From Cavia porcellus (lineage: Eukaryota; Chordata; Mammalia; Rodentia; Caviidae): 64,000 nt of DNA. The translations under genes and the position numbers were made by a program. The stretch covers positions 56,058,501 to 56,122,500 of the forward strand of contig NW_026947496.1 of NCBI RefSeq assembly GCF_034190915.1. Reading direction: 5' to 3'. Under the pieces are notes generated by a model. The model was not told the DNA's origin, did not search any database, and saw nothing but the letters and a program-made list of their open reading frames with translations. Positions 22,871 through 34,862 of this stretch are shown one piece after another (position 1 is the first letter of the stretch; each line of letters starts with the position of its first letter).

Positions 22871-24695
22871 TGCTGTGTTGATATGAAAGAAATGATTACT
22901 GACACCAATACTAATTAATAAACACACTCCAGATCCCAGAAAGTAAAGGCTGGGCCAGCCACGACCTGCCACTTATGGAATTCTTCTTTTACCTGTAGAG
23001 GCTCTCAGCAGCAAGGCATATATGATTTCTGAGCTTTTTTTTTTTTCAAACCAGGAAAACATAATATAATACATTTTGCTCCAAACATAAAAAAGCTTTT
23101 TGTTGTGTTTTCAAAATCTTCTGAGAAGGAAGGATATAATATGCCTCTTTAGACAATGATGGGTTTTTGGGATCAAGAAAATAACAAAACTGTTTTTGAA
23201 ATATAGCTTTACACAAATCAAAATGTATATTTTATTTACTTTTTATACTAGGCCAGCTGTTCTCCTCTGATCTCTGCTAATTTTCCTGATGATGTTTGAA
23301 CAGTATACACTGATTTGGGTGATTCTATGCCCATGCACAAACACAACCAGTGACATCAGCATAGTTATGGGAATTAGGCTCATTAGTTAATTACAAAACC
23401 AGCAGAGGGAGCACAAGCCCTGCATAAATAATAACCACTCTGAGTGTCTTAAAAAGTGACTTCGTAGAAGGGAGAAAACACTGAAAAGCCAAGAGAGGTA
23501 TCAGAAGATGGTCCTCTGAAATGGTGTTGAGGTAGAAATCCAATATGAAGTCCGTTTAGTCTCAGTGAAAATGCCGATTTCTTTGGCCGATAAGAGGAAG
23601 AAGCACGTGGTATATGGGTGTGTGTCTTATGTGTTTTCCTTTGTCCTAGTGGTCATACCCTCCCTACTGGTGGAAAAATTCAGGGCAGATGGTGAGACTT
23701 GGTTGGAGCTGGCAAACTCTTACTCACTCACTGTGAAGTCTGAAATCAAAGAGTAGCATCATCTTAGCCTTGCTCACCCTAACACAGTTCCCAGTGAGCC
23801 AATCTTATTCTTCTAAGATGTAATCAAGATTTATAGAGAAACACCTATGGCTATGAAGAAAGAAAACATAAAACCATTCTTTTAAAAGAACTATCTGCCC
23901 TAAATACTGCTCACATTTTAAATAAATGGGCACTATTTCAAATCTGAAGCCAGATGATGTTGTTATGCTGCATAAGACAATACATAGGTTTATGTCTCCT
24001 GCCAGAATAACAATGTCATGTATAAATGCAAATTAAGATAAAGGGCATCTAGGTATCCATCCACTGGTAGTTTCCACAATATTCTTAGCACTGAAACATT
24101 CAAGTCTAGGCCAACTGCTTCAATGGCAATGTGATCATACCAAACCCATAAACACTGCCCTACATGATAGAAAATTTAGCCAAAGAAACAATAAAGGACT
24201 TGATTTCTGCACTATCCATTTCTTCTGTTGACTTTGAGAAAAAATCTCACTCAAAGCAGGACAAACAAAAAAGAAAACACACATTCTTGTTTAAAATGTG
24301 TATATTCTGGAAGTCTGTTAAAACAAAATGTTTTCTTTGAAAAATTAATGGGACTAGGCTCCTGCCAGGAGGGAGAAATTTCTACTTTGGCTCACATTGA
24401 AAGCATCGTCCAGGCTCAGGAGTAGACAAATGGTGTTGGTGAGGAAATGGTACATGGGGAATGAAGCACAGTTGCTGTGGTCAGTGGCCTGCTTCTAGAG
24501 GGAACCAACTCAGAGCAGCTGAGCCACGGCCATGACCCAGTGTTTCCTGGGTCATGTGGGCCTTCTGCCCCCACTGAACCCCAGGCCAGTGAGTGGTGTT
24601 TCCAATCAGCCCACCAACGCACTGCCTAACACCCTAGAGATGCAGCTATCACCTGAGAAATTTTATCTCATAAAATTCTTATTTTAAAACCTATT
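22871..24695. other. unique non-coding sequence
   Basis: The AT-rich stretch has no recognised repeat. A 63-codon plus-strand frame (23565-23756) has a hydrophobic middle segment (about residues 18-36), but there is no family match and no upstream context. Confidence 0.4.
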
Positions 24696-25032
24696 TACCA
24701 ATATCATGGAGTTACGTAGCAGGGCTTTTGAGATGGGATCAGTATCTTTATAAAAAGAGGCCCTGGAAAATTCTCTCAAGCCTTCGACTATATAAGCTGC
24801 AAGAACTGGGAGGTGAGCCCTCACCAGATGCTGAATCTGCAACCACCCTAGTACCAGATTTTCCAGCCTCTGTGATAGTGAATGATAATTTCTACTCTTT
24901 TTTTCTTTTTTTTTGTCTTTTTCTTTTTTATCGGTACCAGGGATCGAACTCATGACCACACACTTGATAATTTCTACTCTTTAGGAGCCACCACACTATG
25001 GTATTTTGTGTCACAGAAGCCTGAATGGATAA
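24696..25032 (+). mobile_element. MST/MLT1-type solo LTR (MaLR), split by a SINE
   Basis: Landmarks follow an MST-type LTR in the sense direction: GGGATCAGTATCTTTATAAAAAGAGGCCC (24736-24764), GAGCCCTCACCAGATGCTGAATCTGC (24815-24840), TTTTCCAGCCTCTG, then after the SINE GGAGCCACCACACTATGGTATTTTGTG and a GAATGGATAATG end. These are solo LTRs of an ancient, non-infectious endogenous retrovirus-like family. The 5' part is missing or unrecognisable. There is no internal coding region. Confidence 0.8.
24901..24964 (-). mobile_element. 5'-truncated ID-like SINE inside the LTR, exact 18-bp target duplication
   Basis: T-rich sequence (24901-24930) precedes the complement of the ID B-box region (GGGATCGAAC around 24940-24950) and ends abruptly in the middle of the tRNA-like part (CACACT). 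The A-box half is missing, so the copy was born truncated. An exact 18-bp direct repeat, TGATAATTTCTACTCTTT, flanks it at 24883-24900 and 24965-24982. This target-site duplication proves insertion into the LTR by the L1 machinery. Confidence 0.9.
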
Positions 25033-26029
25033 TGTATGGAACAGCAGAGTTGGCAGAAGTTCTACACTGAAGATTAGAAACATATATTTAGTTCAGCACC
25101 TGGGATTTCCCTCTCAAGAGGGTAAAATGTAGTCAAGTCTTGATCTATATCCATTTACTGCCTTGAAGAATCTGGAACACAGATTCTCTAAAATGTAGCC
25201 TGCCTCAAATGCTTGTAGTAAGTGGGCCACTTTACATGACACCCTGGACTAGATCACAAACTTTTAACCATCCTATATGATTTTTAGTGATATTTTTCAT
25301 GACTTGTGTAGTGCTGGAGCACAGACTGTAGATAACAAAGAAATGCTTTCATGCAGGGTTAACTCGGCCTCCTGAACCCACCACATACCATCAGCTGATT
25401 GGAAACTAGCGCATACAGACATAACTGCACTTGCATAATAAGTGTGTGATTAAAAACAGCCACTACAGAGAACAGTATTCAACCTACCTATATGTGTGTG
25501 TGCCTGTAAAGACAGGTGTTTACTGTTATTCCATAGACATGTAAATTTTCTTATTTAATTATTAAACTTGGGCTTGTGCTATTTTGTGTTTGTTAAAAAT
25601 ACTACCATAAATAATTTTTTATTACTTACATACATTAACTATGTTGTACATTTTATATGTTGCTGAAGACCATTCCTCTTCGTGTGATCCAGGTAAGTCA
25701 AAAGTTTGGATATCTAGTGGCTTCCTGTTTCCCTTGGGATGATTTTGCTTTTTTTAAAATCAGTATGATCAGAAATGTCCTCATGGGTGGATTCTGCTCT
25801 AGTCCTCAAAAGGCGGCCAATAACAGCTGTTAAGTGATGGCTCCCAAATTTAATGTGACACTTCTGTCTCAGACTGAGCACTGGTTTCATCTACTGCTTT
25901 GAGAAATCCAAGTGAACTTATAAACTCCCCGTGAATGGGTCCTATGCCAAAATGCAATTATTTTTAAATTTATTTTCCATTTAGAGAAAATTTTCTCTTA
26001 CTTTTATGCTTATTTGAAGTTTTACTGGC
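25033..26029. other. AT-rich unique sequence
   Basis: No repeat family or gene was confidently recognised. A TGTG-type run at 25495-25505 is too short to call. Confidence 0.4.
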
Positions 26030-26235
26030 CAACTACCATTTGCTGAATATCTCTGCTATATACTAGGCCCAAGACTAGAAATCTTACCTTATTTCATGGA
26101 TCTCAAAACTATCATAGAAGTCTGTACTATTTTTAATTTCCACTTTACAGAAGGGAAACCTGGGACTCAGAGCAGTCAGACAATGTGCCCAGGGTTACCT
26201 GGCTAGCAGGTAAAACCAGCATCTGATGTCTGTCT
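26030..26235 (-). mobile_element. MIR SINE, nearly complete
   Basis: Landmarks of antisense MIR run in order: TGCTGAATATCTCTGCTATATACTAGGCCC, ATTTCATGGATCTCAAAACTATCATAGAAG, TTTTTAATTTCCACTTTACAGAAGGGAAACCTGGGACTCAGAG and GTGCCCAGGGTTACCTGGCTAGCAGGTAAAACCAGCATCTG. The antisense orientation places the element on the minus strand. Confidence 0.82.
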
Positions 26236-27769
26236 GTGGAAGCCCACATTTGACTTTCTGCTACAGCTCACTGAATACCCTCTTTCAAAAAAGAAAAGTG
26301 AGTGTTACGGAGGATAGGAGAAACCATTATCATTACAATTCTCATACACCCACAGTGTGTACTTCTTTATTGTATTACGCATCTGAGTTTATTCAGTGTG
26401 AGAATGAATAGCAAAAGAAAAAGTCTGAACAAATGAATCCTGTCCCCGAAAAAAATATGAATAGGTGAGAGAAATAATTATTTGTGCTGACCTTCCTCCA
26501 GGGATCCTGATGCCACTGAGGGCTGTGTCCCACATGGGCAGGTGCTTTCTTTTCCATTACTATGGCTGAAGGTCATTAGAGTCAGCAGTAAGCTAACTAG
26601 CCCCTCATCTGTCAGAGTTCATTAAGACCAAAATAAATGGGATCAACAATGGGAGGTTGTGGACCTCGATTCATCTTGGCCATCTACTGGAAACTATAGG
26701 TTTCTTATGATTTAAAGAGACTCTTAAATTCCCCACAGGGAGCATATTACACATCTGGCAAATATAGCCCAACCATTTTCTTTAATAAGAAATTGACCAA
26801 GAATGAGGAAACAAATTAACAATCATTGTTTTCATCTAGTAAGTGAACTCAACAGAGCCCTGCCTATAGATCAGTCAGGGACCCAAGGATTTATTTTATT
26901 TACACTGTTACTCATAGAGTCAGTGTTGGCTGGTCTCTGAATGAATCAGTCAACAGACACCAGTGCCAGGTCTCACTCTGTCATGTTGGGAATTACTGAA
27001 ATTCTAAACCCGATCATTTATTTCAGTAGATATAGCCTCACTTGAAAAAAGTCAATTAGTCAGATCTCTGTTCCATGTGTATGTTCTTATTTTCAGCATG
27101 TCACAGACATTCTTAGTCAATTTTACAGATAATCCAGGGAGCTATTTAAACCCAGGTCAGGGAACATGTGTTGGAAACATTGGAAATCCCGAAAGGAATC
27201 ATTTAGACATTTCTCCAATTTAATTAAATAAACACCAGAGAAATCCACGCTAGTGGAACCATCTCATGAATATATTAGATGCTGATCACCACAAATGTTT
27301 ATGTTAAAAATGCCTAGCTTGCTCTATTTATTACTTCAGAGATACCAACTCCTCACTTGACCCTCCGATAATAATGCTCTTACAATCACCTGGACGCGAT
27401 GCGCAAAACTTTTCATGGAGACTATTGATTTTTCTCTCTGGAGACAATATTAAGTGATTTGGGTGGTTCTCAGGATAGTAGCCGTTATCATACCACAAAT
27501 ATGTCACATGCACATGTGTCATATGCCACAAGTAATGTGGCAGCAACTGCCAAGTCATCCACAGCTTGCAGTTTCTAAGGACAGAGGTTCAGCAATGGGG
27601 GTGGCCAGAGAAAGAGTCATGCCTCACTGTGACAGGGACAGGGTCTGGACACAACTGTCTTTAGTTGGCTGATTGTCATCTCCCAGATACTCTTGGGTGA
27701 CATTGCAGCTAGAGTAATGGAGTAAATAAACACACAGAATCTGTTATGCTCCTCCATCTTGAAATGCTC
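26236..27769. other. unique non-coding sequence
   Basis: No repeat or gene was recognised. Confidence 0.4.
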
Positions 27770-28030
27770 TATTTATTTGCTCAATATTCATTAAGGAGAG
27801 GGAAAAAATTACAGTTCATCTTTCATGTTTCACATCGATATTGTATACAATTTTTGCCCGAGTATAAATTGGCATATTATATTCTTTCAATTATATAAAA
27901 AGCAAGATGTCAAACAGATTACATGCTTGTAGTAAAGCTGTTTTTTTATGCTCAGATTTTTGATTGTGAGAGTTTGCAGTTGGAAGGCAAAAGTAATGAG
28001 CTCAGAACCATCTGAATGGTAATTTTCCTC
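27770..28030. promoter_or_regulatory. candidate conserved non-coding block
   Basis: Non-repetitive AT-rich DNA with homeodomain- and forkhead-like words (ATATTCATTAAGG near 27784, TATATTCTTTCAATTATATAAAAAG near 27877) and no open frame. The composition is enhancer-like only; unproved. Confidence 0.22.
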
Positions 28031-29314
28031 TAAAGGCGTAGAACTGTAATTCTAATACCAAGGGGTTACACAGTTTGTGAACCTTTAAAAACAACTTATT
28101 TCTGTTTAAGGTCTGGAAGTTTTCTTTGTATTTTAGTCAAGAGAAGGGCAGGCTTTCCATGCAGACTCTTTACTCTGCTGCATATGCTATAGAGTTGTCT
28201 CCACTCTCATTCTGTATCAGACAGCACTGAGGTTACCAGAAAAGTAGCCACCGCCAGGCACCAGGAACGCACTCCATGCATCTCCGTGCACTGTGGACAT
28301 GCCAGCATGGTTGACACTTTCAACAACCTTTGGACAGAGCATTACTGGCTCCCCTTACGAACAAGACCGTGAGGTTTACACTCAAAGTCAAGAGTCATAC
28401 CAGGTATGCCTTGCTTCTAAAATCAGTCTTCCTGAAAGCATAACTGAAGTTACTCTGAAATTAGCTTCTCTGCTTGTTTTGTGACTACGTGCTGCTGGGT
28501 CTTCCGTTGCTAGGAAAGGGAGATATGTAAGAAAGGTTGGCATACACGAGAGTAGTTTCAAAAAGAGGATTTGCCTTATTGGGAGAGGACTGCCAAAATT
28601 CCTGCTCTCCTGCAGTTTACTGAGTTTTGCTGTCCATCAGGTCTGTCCTTAGGCTAAGACCTGGGAAGGGAAGGGCTACAAAACCATGCTACAGAGAGCG
28701 CAGGCTGTCAGGTACTACAGGTTGTTTTTAAGACACAGTATTCAGGAGATGCCTGGTTACTCAGTACTAAGAAGCTTTTGTCCCATTTATAGCTTACCAC
28801 TTCTTACAGATATTCCTCATTTTTTTGAAATTTCATATATCCATATTTACTGTAAGGGGGCTTATAACTTAGAAAAGGCCCATGTTCTCTCTCTATCTCT
28901 GTCTCTGAAACTCAGATTCTGCTTTGCTAAGTTGGTGATCATACATGGTCACAAGTCTGCTACTAAACTGTCTTGAAAAGATGAACATTCATGGAATGAA
29001 TCCTAGTGCTACTGGCACAGTGGATGCATCATCTCCCCTTGGCTAGAACAGAAGAACCAAATGGCGGACTTGATGCAACATCTACCACCTGACCTTCTGG
29101 GGCCTGAAGTATCTTATGAGTGATGATGTGTGCCTTCTTTTGTGTTTCTTAGTTCTCACATTTTGGATCTCTTCCTTGTTAGTATATCTCTCACCCTTTC
29201 CCTCAGTCCTTTTCAGAGAGAAAGTGCCTTCCACAGACATTTTGACAGAGGATGTGGTCTGAATACCCACTGAAACACCTGTGTATGGGCTGCAGAATTG
29301 AAAAAGGAGATTTA
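28031..29314. other. unique non-coding sequence
   Basis: A short CTCTCT run lies at 28889-28905. The 96-codon plus-strand frame at 28686-28976 has no domain. Confidence 0.4.
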
Positions 29315-29396
29315 GAAAACAAAACCCAAATGAAAACAAAACAAAACTCTCCCAAAACAAAAAACAAAACAAAACAAAAACTCCCCCCAAACAAAC
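29315..29396 (+). repeat. A/C-rich simple repeat, (AAAAC)n-type
   Basis: Imperfect AAAAC units with CCC interruptions make up this stretch; the complementary strand encodes the Phe/Cys/Leu-rich frames seen here. It might be the decayed tail of a retroelement, but no body could be identified. Confidence 0.75.
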
Positions 29397-31679
29397 TGAA
29401 TTAGTCTTTTCTAATTTCAGGGGAAAACCTCTGAAGAGACCTAAGGTAATACAAAAGGCCCCAACCATTGTACAATTGAACTTAACCTGGTCTGAGCATC
29501 AGGAAAGAGCTACCGGAAATCATGATAATTGTACATTATTTGTGGTTAGTGGCTGAGAAACGATTTTCTTTTTGCAATATCTCTGCCCCAATAAAATTAA
29601 GAACTTAGTGTAGCAACCACATTTGCCCCAAAGGACCCAGCTTAAAGAAATTTATTAGCTCTACTGCCACAGGGATTTATGGTTTCTTTTTTAATAGTTA
29701 CCACCTGATATACCATAAGTTTCCTTGGTCACTAGGTAGATTCATTTATCTTTCTTTTGAAGTACGCACTGAAGGTTTTAAGCAAAAACGGACCCTTCAA
29801 TTGATTAAATTTTCCATAGAGGGAGGAATTGATGAATGACTTTGGAATATGTCTCCAAAACAAGACGACCTTAAAATAAAAACAAATACTGAAGACTGTA
29901 TTTTTCTGATTGTCAGTCAAGCTAATTATGCTTTACTCTAAAGCTCTGTCTATCAGGCAAGAAAGGAAAAAGCAACTGGGGGCTCTCTCCTCACACAGCC
30001 TGCTGTCTGGGAATATAACATGAGTTTATTCACAGCAGGAGCCTGCTGTAATTGGCAGTTCCATTTTCCCCTACTACAGGGTAATTCTCCAGTGAAGAAA
30101 ACACAATGTTAACAAGATTTTACACATCTGACATATGGTATCCTATCTGAAATGACCAGCAAGGTTCCCTCTCTCCCCAAGCAAACACAGTCGTCTCTGG
30201 GCAGGACTATGAGAGAGAGTGGTAACATGAGACAGATGCCCCTGGAGTTCTTTTAGGGAGCTTTTCAATCTGTGGTTCTAACAAAAAGCCAATGAATAAC
30301 AACAAAAGGTAAGACACTCAGAGTGTGCATGTGTTCCTGAGAGTTGTCAGTGAAAAGACAACAAAATTCACTCCGAGAAAACAGAGCTTCACTCCTGTCA
30401 GCAGATCATGCCTTGTGCATTCAGAGAGAGAACACAGGCATCAGAAAGGAATATTTAGTGAATCCATTAGGTTTAGGGTGAGGATGACCTATAGAGTAAG
30501 GTCAAAGGGAATCATAAGAGACATAGCAGCAGTTTGGGGCTTATCTTCATCTCCTCCCTAAACACACATACTCCAGAATGGACTTTTAGGGAGGGTCAAA
30601 TTGCTTTGATGTGAATTCAAAAGAGGCTGCCTCATCATAATTCTTGCTAAAAACCATACACCCTAGGAAGGTTTGTGGATTCTGTTTTAACTCACAAAGG
30701 AATAGGAAGAAAGAATATTCTGGTACATAAAACACTAGGCAGGAAGGTATGTAAATTTTCCAAGAAAAGAAGCACAATGATTTTTATCCTCTCTCCTCTT
30801 GAGCATATTAAGTGATGCATCATTCTATTCTCCCCTGGAAGGCCATTTGGGTAGATGCTGAAGAGGGCCAGAAATGGGTCCCCAGGAGTTTACCTAAGAT
30901 CTGCTGCTAAGATAGCCACAGTCTGTTGCCCATCGTCATCATCCAGAGGCTGTCATCAGACACCATCTGATGTTCTGCCTGACCCCAGTGGCACACACAG
31001 GACAGGAACTGAAGAATCACATTAAAGTTGGTGATCTCAAGAGCATTAAATGAGGGATTAATGAGCAGCGTCCAAGAACCAGGTACTCAAAGTAAAGGCA
31101 GAGTCAGGTAAAGTCCTAGTTTTCATGGGGAATTAAACTGCATTTCGATACCACCTGGTGACACATAATTGACAATCATCTGGAAGCTGCCCAGACGGAG
31201 GCAGGAGCAGTGAAAGAGCCACTTTTTTTTACTTGTTTTGGCACACTCAATCACATGCACATATGCACACACGTGTGCACAGACTCCAGGAACAATACTT
31301 GTTTCTCTACTTACATTCTTCCCTGGCTCACTATTCCTGCTGACATGTTCTGCACATCATTTCCATTATCAGCTGAGCTATTTTTAAGTAGTCTAGGGAG
31401 AGACAGGCCTTAAGTGACACCACATTACACATTAGAGAGCTTTGCTTTCTCTAATGTCTTGCCATCCTCCAGATTATGAAAGGGTCTCGGGCACTAAGAT
31501 ATTTGTTCACCTTAAAGAGAAACAAGAACAGAATATCAGACAACAGAACCTAGCTAGCATTTAAGGATGAACTGTTTCATTGGATTCATTTTTATGGCTA
31601 TTCCTTCTTTGACTAACTTTCCAATTCCAAAAGTTGAGAACATTTTCACAAAAAGCAGGTGCTAAGTGAAGTACACCAT
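29397..31679. other. unique non-coding sequence
   Basis: No repeat or gene was recognised. Frames up to 78 codons have no domain. Confidence 0.4.
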
Positions 31680-31990
31680 ACCAAAAAGTACTGAACAAGT
31701 CCACATGTGGTCGCCTGAGTGTCCAATTCACAGAGACCAAAGTAGCATGCAGGTTGCCAGGGGCTGTGGTTGTGGAAGAGGGTCAGAAATGTGAGCTCCT
31801 TCCTCTGGAGACACAGAAGTAACCAAAGGCAAGGAATGAGGACAGGCTCTAAAAGTTAGAAAAGGAAGCAGACTCTGCCTTTGTGCTTCCAAAAAGAACA
31901 CAGCTCTATAGACACCCCAATGAACCAATGAAACAGGTTTTGACTTCTGCCTTCCAAAATGGTAAGATAGTAAGTTGTTTTCTTTTAAGC
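31680..31990 (+). mobile_element. possible ancient L1 3' untranslated fragment
   Basis: AGAGACCAAAGTAGCATGCAGGTTGCCAGGGGCTG (31732-31766) and AAAATGGTAAGATAGTAAGTTG (31957-31978) match two landmarks found in order in old L1 3' untranslated regions. The middle has diverged or been replaced. Confidence 0.4.
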
Positions 31991-32649
31991 ATCTTTCATC
32001 CAATCTTGTCTCCACTAAATATAGTAAATGTTGTTGAGTCAATACAGTTTTGGAAATGATGGTGGTCAGACAGGTATATCTGTATTAAAAAAAATGAAGA
32101 AAGTGTGTATTTTACAATATTCATCCAAAGAGTCAAACGCAGAAAAATGTAGGAAATCTGTCCACACACTAGAGACCTGAAGATTCCAGCTGAGAGCCTG
32201 GATCCCATGGCAATGTCCTCCATGAGTCCAGCTGGAAGCCTAGATAGAGACCTTGACAACGTCTCATGCAAGTTTGTACCAAAGATCTACACTGCAACGT
32301 CACAAAGGTCAGTGATGGAAGCCAGAAGTCTGAACCAGTAGGATGAAGGAACTGTCCCAGCAGGGTGAAGGATCTGCACTGGAGCCGGAAAGCAACACTC
32401 CAGGTAAGGACCAGAGCTCTCTAGAACAGAATCACAGCCATCCTCAGTAAAAGCGAAGACCCAAACTCCTCTGATGAGAACACCTGAGTTCATATCAGGA
32501 AAATCAGCATGACTAGCTTCTCCAGGAGAATCAGCAGCACAACATCTTTCCCTCTAGTTCTCCTTTTATGCAACAATCTTCAGGTGGCCTTCCACACCCA
32601 GCACCATGCTGATTCAGTTAGGCTGGGTGTCACAAGCTGAGCCTTAGTT

Positions 32650-32795
32650 AATCCATGGCAGGTGGTCAGCAGTATCCTTGCACTCTGCTGAGCAGATGCC
32701 AGTAACACCCCTCCCAGTTGTGACAACCAAACATGTCTTCAGATACTGTCGAAAGTCCTCAGGGACAAAATCCCTCCAGAGAATTACTCCTGCAT
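32650..32795 (-). mobile_element. MER5A-like hAT-Charlie non-autonomous DNA transposon
   Basis: The plus strand contains CAGCAGTATCCTTGCACTC, GATGCCAGTAACACCCCTCCCAGTTGTGACAACCAAACATGTCTTCAGATACTGTCGAAAGTCCTCAGGGACAAAATC and an AGAATTACT end, in the antisense order of MER5A. This explains a 98-codon minus-strand frame (32644-32940), which is therefore not a gene. Confidence 0.75.
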
Positions 32796-33069
32796 TGGGG
32801 TATGTCTGCTCTGAGATTACTAACTGTGGCTCTTGGCTAGTAAAATTACTAAAATATTGAACACAGAAAGATTCATAGCCATGACTACCAGAAGCGAATA
32901 ATTTAGAGTAATTTTTATGTTTCCAGCATCCCTCAATCAATACATATAAATGAAATGTAATAATAAGTGAAATTGCTTTGTAAACCCTCCAGTGCTAATG
33001 AGTACTAAAATTATACTAGCATGTCCTGGGACTATATAACCAATGGGATGCACAAGGAACTAACTTTTT

Positions 33070-33260
33070 ATTAAGCCCATGATATGTGTAAAGTATTTTG
33101 CTCCTAACATTCTCATTTGTGTTTTAGCCTTTATTTTTATCAAGAAAAAAGGCCCAGGAAGGTGAGGGCATATGATCAGGGTCATTCAGCAGTAACATGA
33201 TCAACATTCTTTTGCTGGGAAGGGGTGGTGGCAGGATCTGGATCTAAGGCTACAGTTCTT
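33070..33260 (-). mobile_element. MIR SINE fragment
   Basis: CCCATGATATGTGTAAAGTATTTTGCTCCTAACATTCTCATTTGTG, AAAAGGCCCAGGAAGGTGAGGG, ATCAGGGTCATTCAGCAGTAACATG and GGCAGGATCTGGATCTAAGG follow antisense MIR in order; the middle carries a small insertion or divergence. Confidence 0.6.
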
Positions 33261-33664
33261 CAAAGCTTATGTTCTCCCATCCCTTCTACAGCTTGGATAT
33301 GCTACATATGTCACTCTTAAATGGGAGGGAGATACTCACATGGTCTTTGATAAGCCTGTCTGTAAATGCTATACTACATCCAGACAAGCCAGGCAGGGTT
33401 GGTGTGAAAGCTACCACCTGGAGGTGAAGTCATTTGGAATGGTTAACTCCAGCCAAAACTCAGGCATGCAATACCCAATAAATCAGTCATTCAAATCAAC
33501 TAGCCACAAAGTAACATCTGTGGGTCCAATGTATTTGCTATTTTTTCTTTTCTCTTCAAATATCCTGAGAATTAGGCTTCAATGGAGGTATCTTAGATAA
33601 ACATATTTCACAATGACCTAGGTAGCAAGAAGAATTTAGGTTGCTTTATAATTTTCAAACTGAG

Positions 33665-34142
33665 TGTCTATAATATATTGAATTATGTTTCTCTCACTCT
33701 AAAGACATTTGGAAATCTAAGCTGTCAGAAAGTGACCTTATTTGGGAATAAGACCTTTACAGAGGCAATCAGGTAAACATGAAGTCAACTAGTTGTGGGC
33801 CTCATGCAGTGTGACTGCTGTTCTTACAAACAGGGGACACGTAGACACAGAGACAGAAGGAAGATGACATGGATAGACACAGGAGAATATCGCTGAAGAC
33901 AGATGAAGTGGCACATCTAAGGCAGTGAATGCCAAACACTGCTACCAAGCTACCAGAAACCAGGAAAAGGCAAGGACAGATTTCTCTATAGGTCTCAGAG
34001 GGAAGTATAGTCCTGAGAACATCCCAGTTTTAGATTTCTAGCCTCAGAACTGAAATCTGTTAACTGAGATACCAGATTTCTTCATTTTTAGCCTTCCAGT
34101 TTGTGATATCCTTTTTATTACAACCCTAAAAACTTCCTACAG
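33665..34142 (+). mobile_element. MLT1-type (MaLR) solo LTR
   Basis: The copy follows an MLT1C/D-like LTR along its whole length: TGTCTATAATATATTGAATTATG start, GACCTTATTTGGGAATAAGACC (33734-33755), GTGGGCCTCATGCAGTGTGACTG, GGGGACACGTAGACACAGAGACAG, GTGAATGCCAAACACTGC, ACCAGAAACCAGGAAAAGGCAAGG, CTAGCCTCAGAACTG and a final TTTGTGATATCC..CTACAG. Only the LTR is present, with no internal coding region. It is an inactive relic that is shared by placental mammals. Confidence 0.85.
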
Positions 34143-34169
34143 TATCTACATAACAAATTTGTCCTGGAT

Positions 34170-34862
34170 TTCTAGACACCGAAGTCTTCCCATCCAAGAT
34201 TCTGTTGCCAAAGTTTCAGTTATAATCAACTGTCATCCAAAAATACTGAAAGGAAAATCCAAAAAATAAACAATTCCTGTACATTTTAAGCTGTGTGCCA
34301 TTGTGAGTAACATGATAAAATCTCACACTATCCTATTCTTTTGGGTGGGGTGTTAGTTTCCCCTTTGTCCAAAGTATACATGCTGTATATGCTACCTTCT
34401 TATTAGTCACTAAGTACCCCTCGGGTATCAGATTGACTCTCATGTGACTGCAATGCGTGTTCTCATCTAACAGTGAGTTGAGTTAGTAATGGCTCCAAAG
34501 TACCAGAATAGTGGTGTTGGAAATTCAGATATGTCAAAGAGAAGGCATAAAGGGATTCCTTTAAATAAAAACGTGAAAGTTTTTGACTTATGGAAAGAAA
34601 AAAAACATATAGAGGTTAGTATGATCTATAAAAAGAATTTACCTTCTATCTATTAAATTATGAAGAAGGAAAAGGAACATGTGATTTGCTGTCATATCTC
34701 AAGTTGCAGAAGTTATGGCTATAGCACGTGATAGGTGCTTCAGATGGCAAAAGCATTAAATTTGTATATATATGTACAGGAAAAAACAATACTAGAGGTT
34801 GGCAATAACCATGGCTTCAGGTAGCCACTGGGGGGCCGCAGTGGATAAGAGAGACTACTGTA
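34170..34862 (+). mobile_element. Tigger-type (pogo family) DNA transposon, internally deleted
   Basis: The 5' terminal region (GTTTCAGTTATAATCAACTGTCATCCAAAAATACTGAAAGG from 34217) is followed by AAATCTCACACTATCC, a CCCCTTTGTCC segment, a ATGCTGTATATGCTACC segment, a TTATCAGATTGACT-like segment and the start of the transposase reading frame (34489). The 3' end (ATGGCTTCAGGTAGCCACTGGGGG.. GATAAGAGAGACTACTGT, 34811-34862) is the opposite terminal end. Most of the transposase is deleted, giving a composite of both ends and the N-terminal coding remnant. Confidence 0.85.
34489..34656 (+). pseudogene. Tigger transposase N-terminal remnant
   Basis: The frame opens with ATG at 34489 in the position of the Tigger transposase start and stays open for 55 codons to TAA at 34654-34656. 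It begins MAPKYQNSGVGNSDM and continues with basic residues (KRRHK near residues 18-22) and VKVFDLWKEKK (about 30-39), resembling the CENP-B/psq-like DNA-binding N-terminus of Tigger transposases. The DDE catalytic core is absent, and a readable family remainder in another frame follows (for example around 34665-34760). It is a relic and not functional. Confidence 0.75.

Noticed and set aside
23565..23756. 63-codon frame with a hydrophobic segment, possible small membrane protein
   Set aside because: No family, no conserved context, and a hydrophobic stretch of this length is common by chance in T-rich DNA.
29082..29468. 128-codon minus-strand frame with Phe/Leu/Cys-rich middle that looks like a membrane protein
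   Set aside because: The middle is the complement of an (AAAAC)n simple repeat.
32644..32940. 98-codon minus-strand frame with a plausible amino-acid composition
   Set aside because: The DNA is largely a MER5A-like transposon (32650-32795); the frame is an accident of that repeat.
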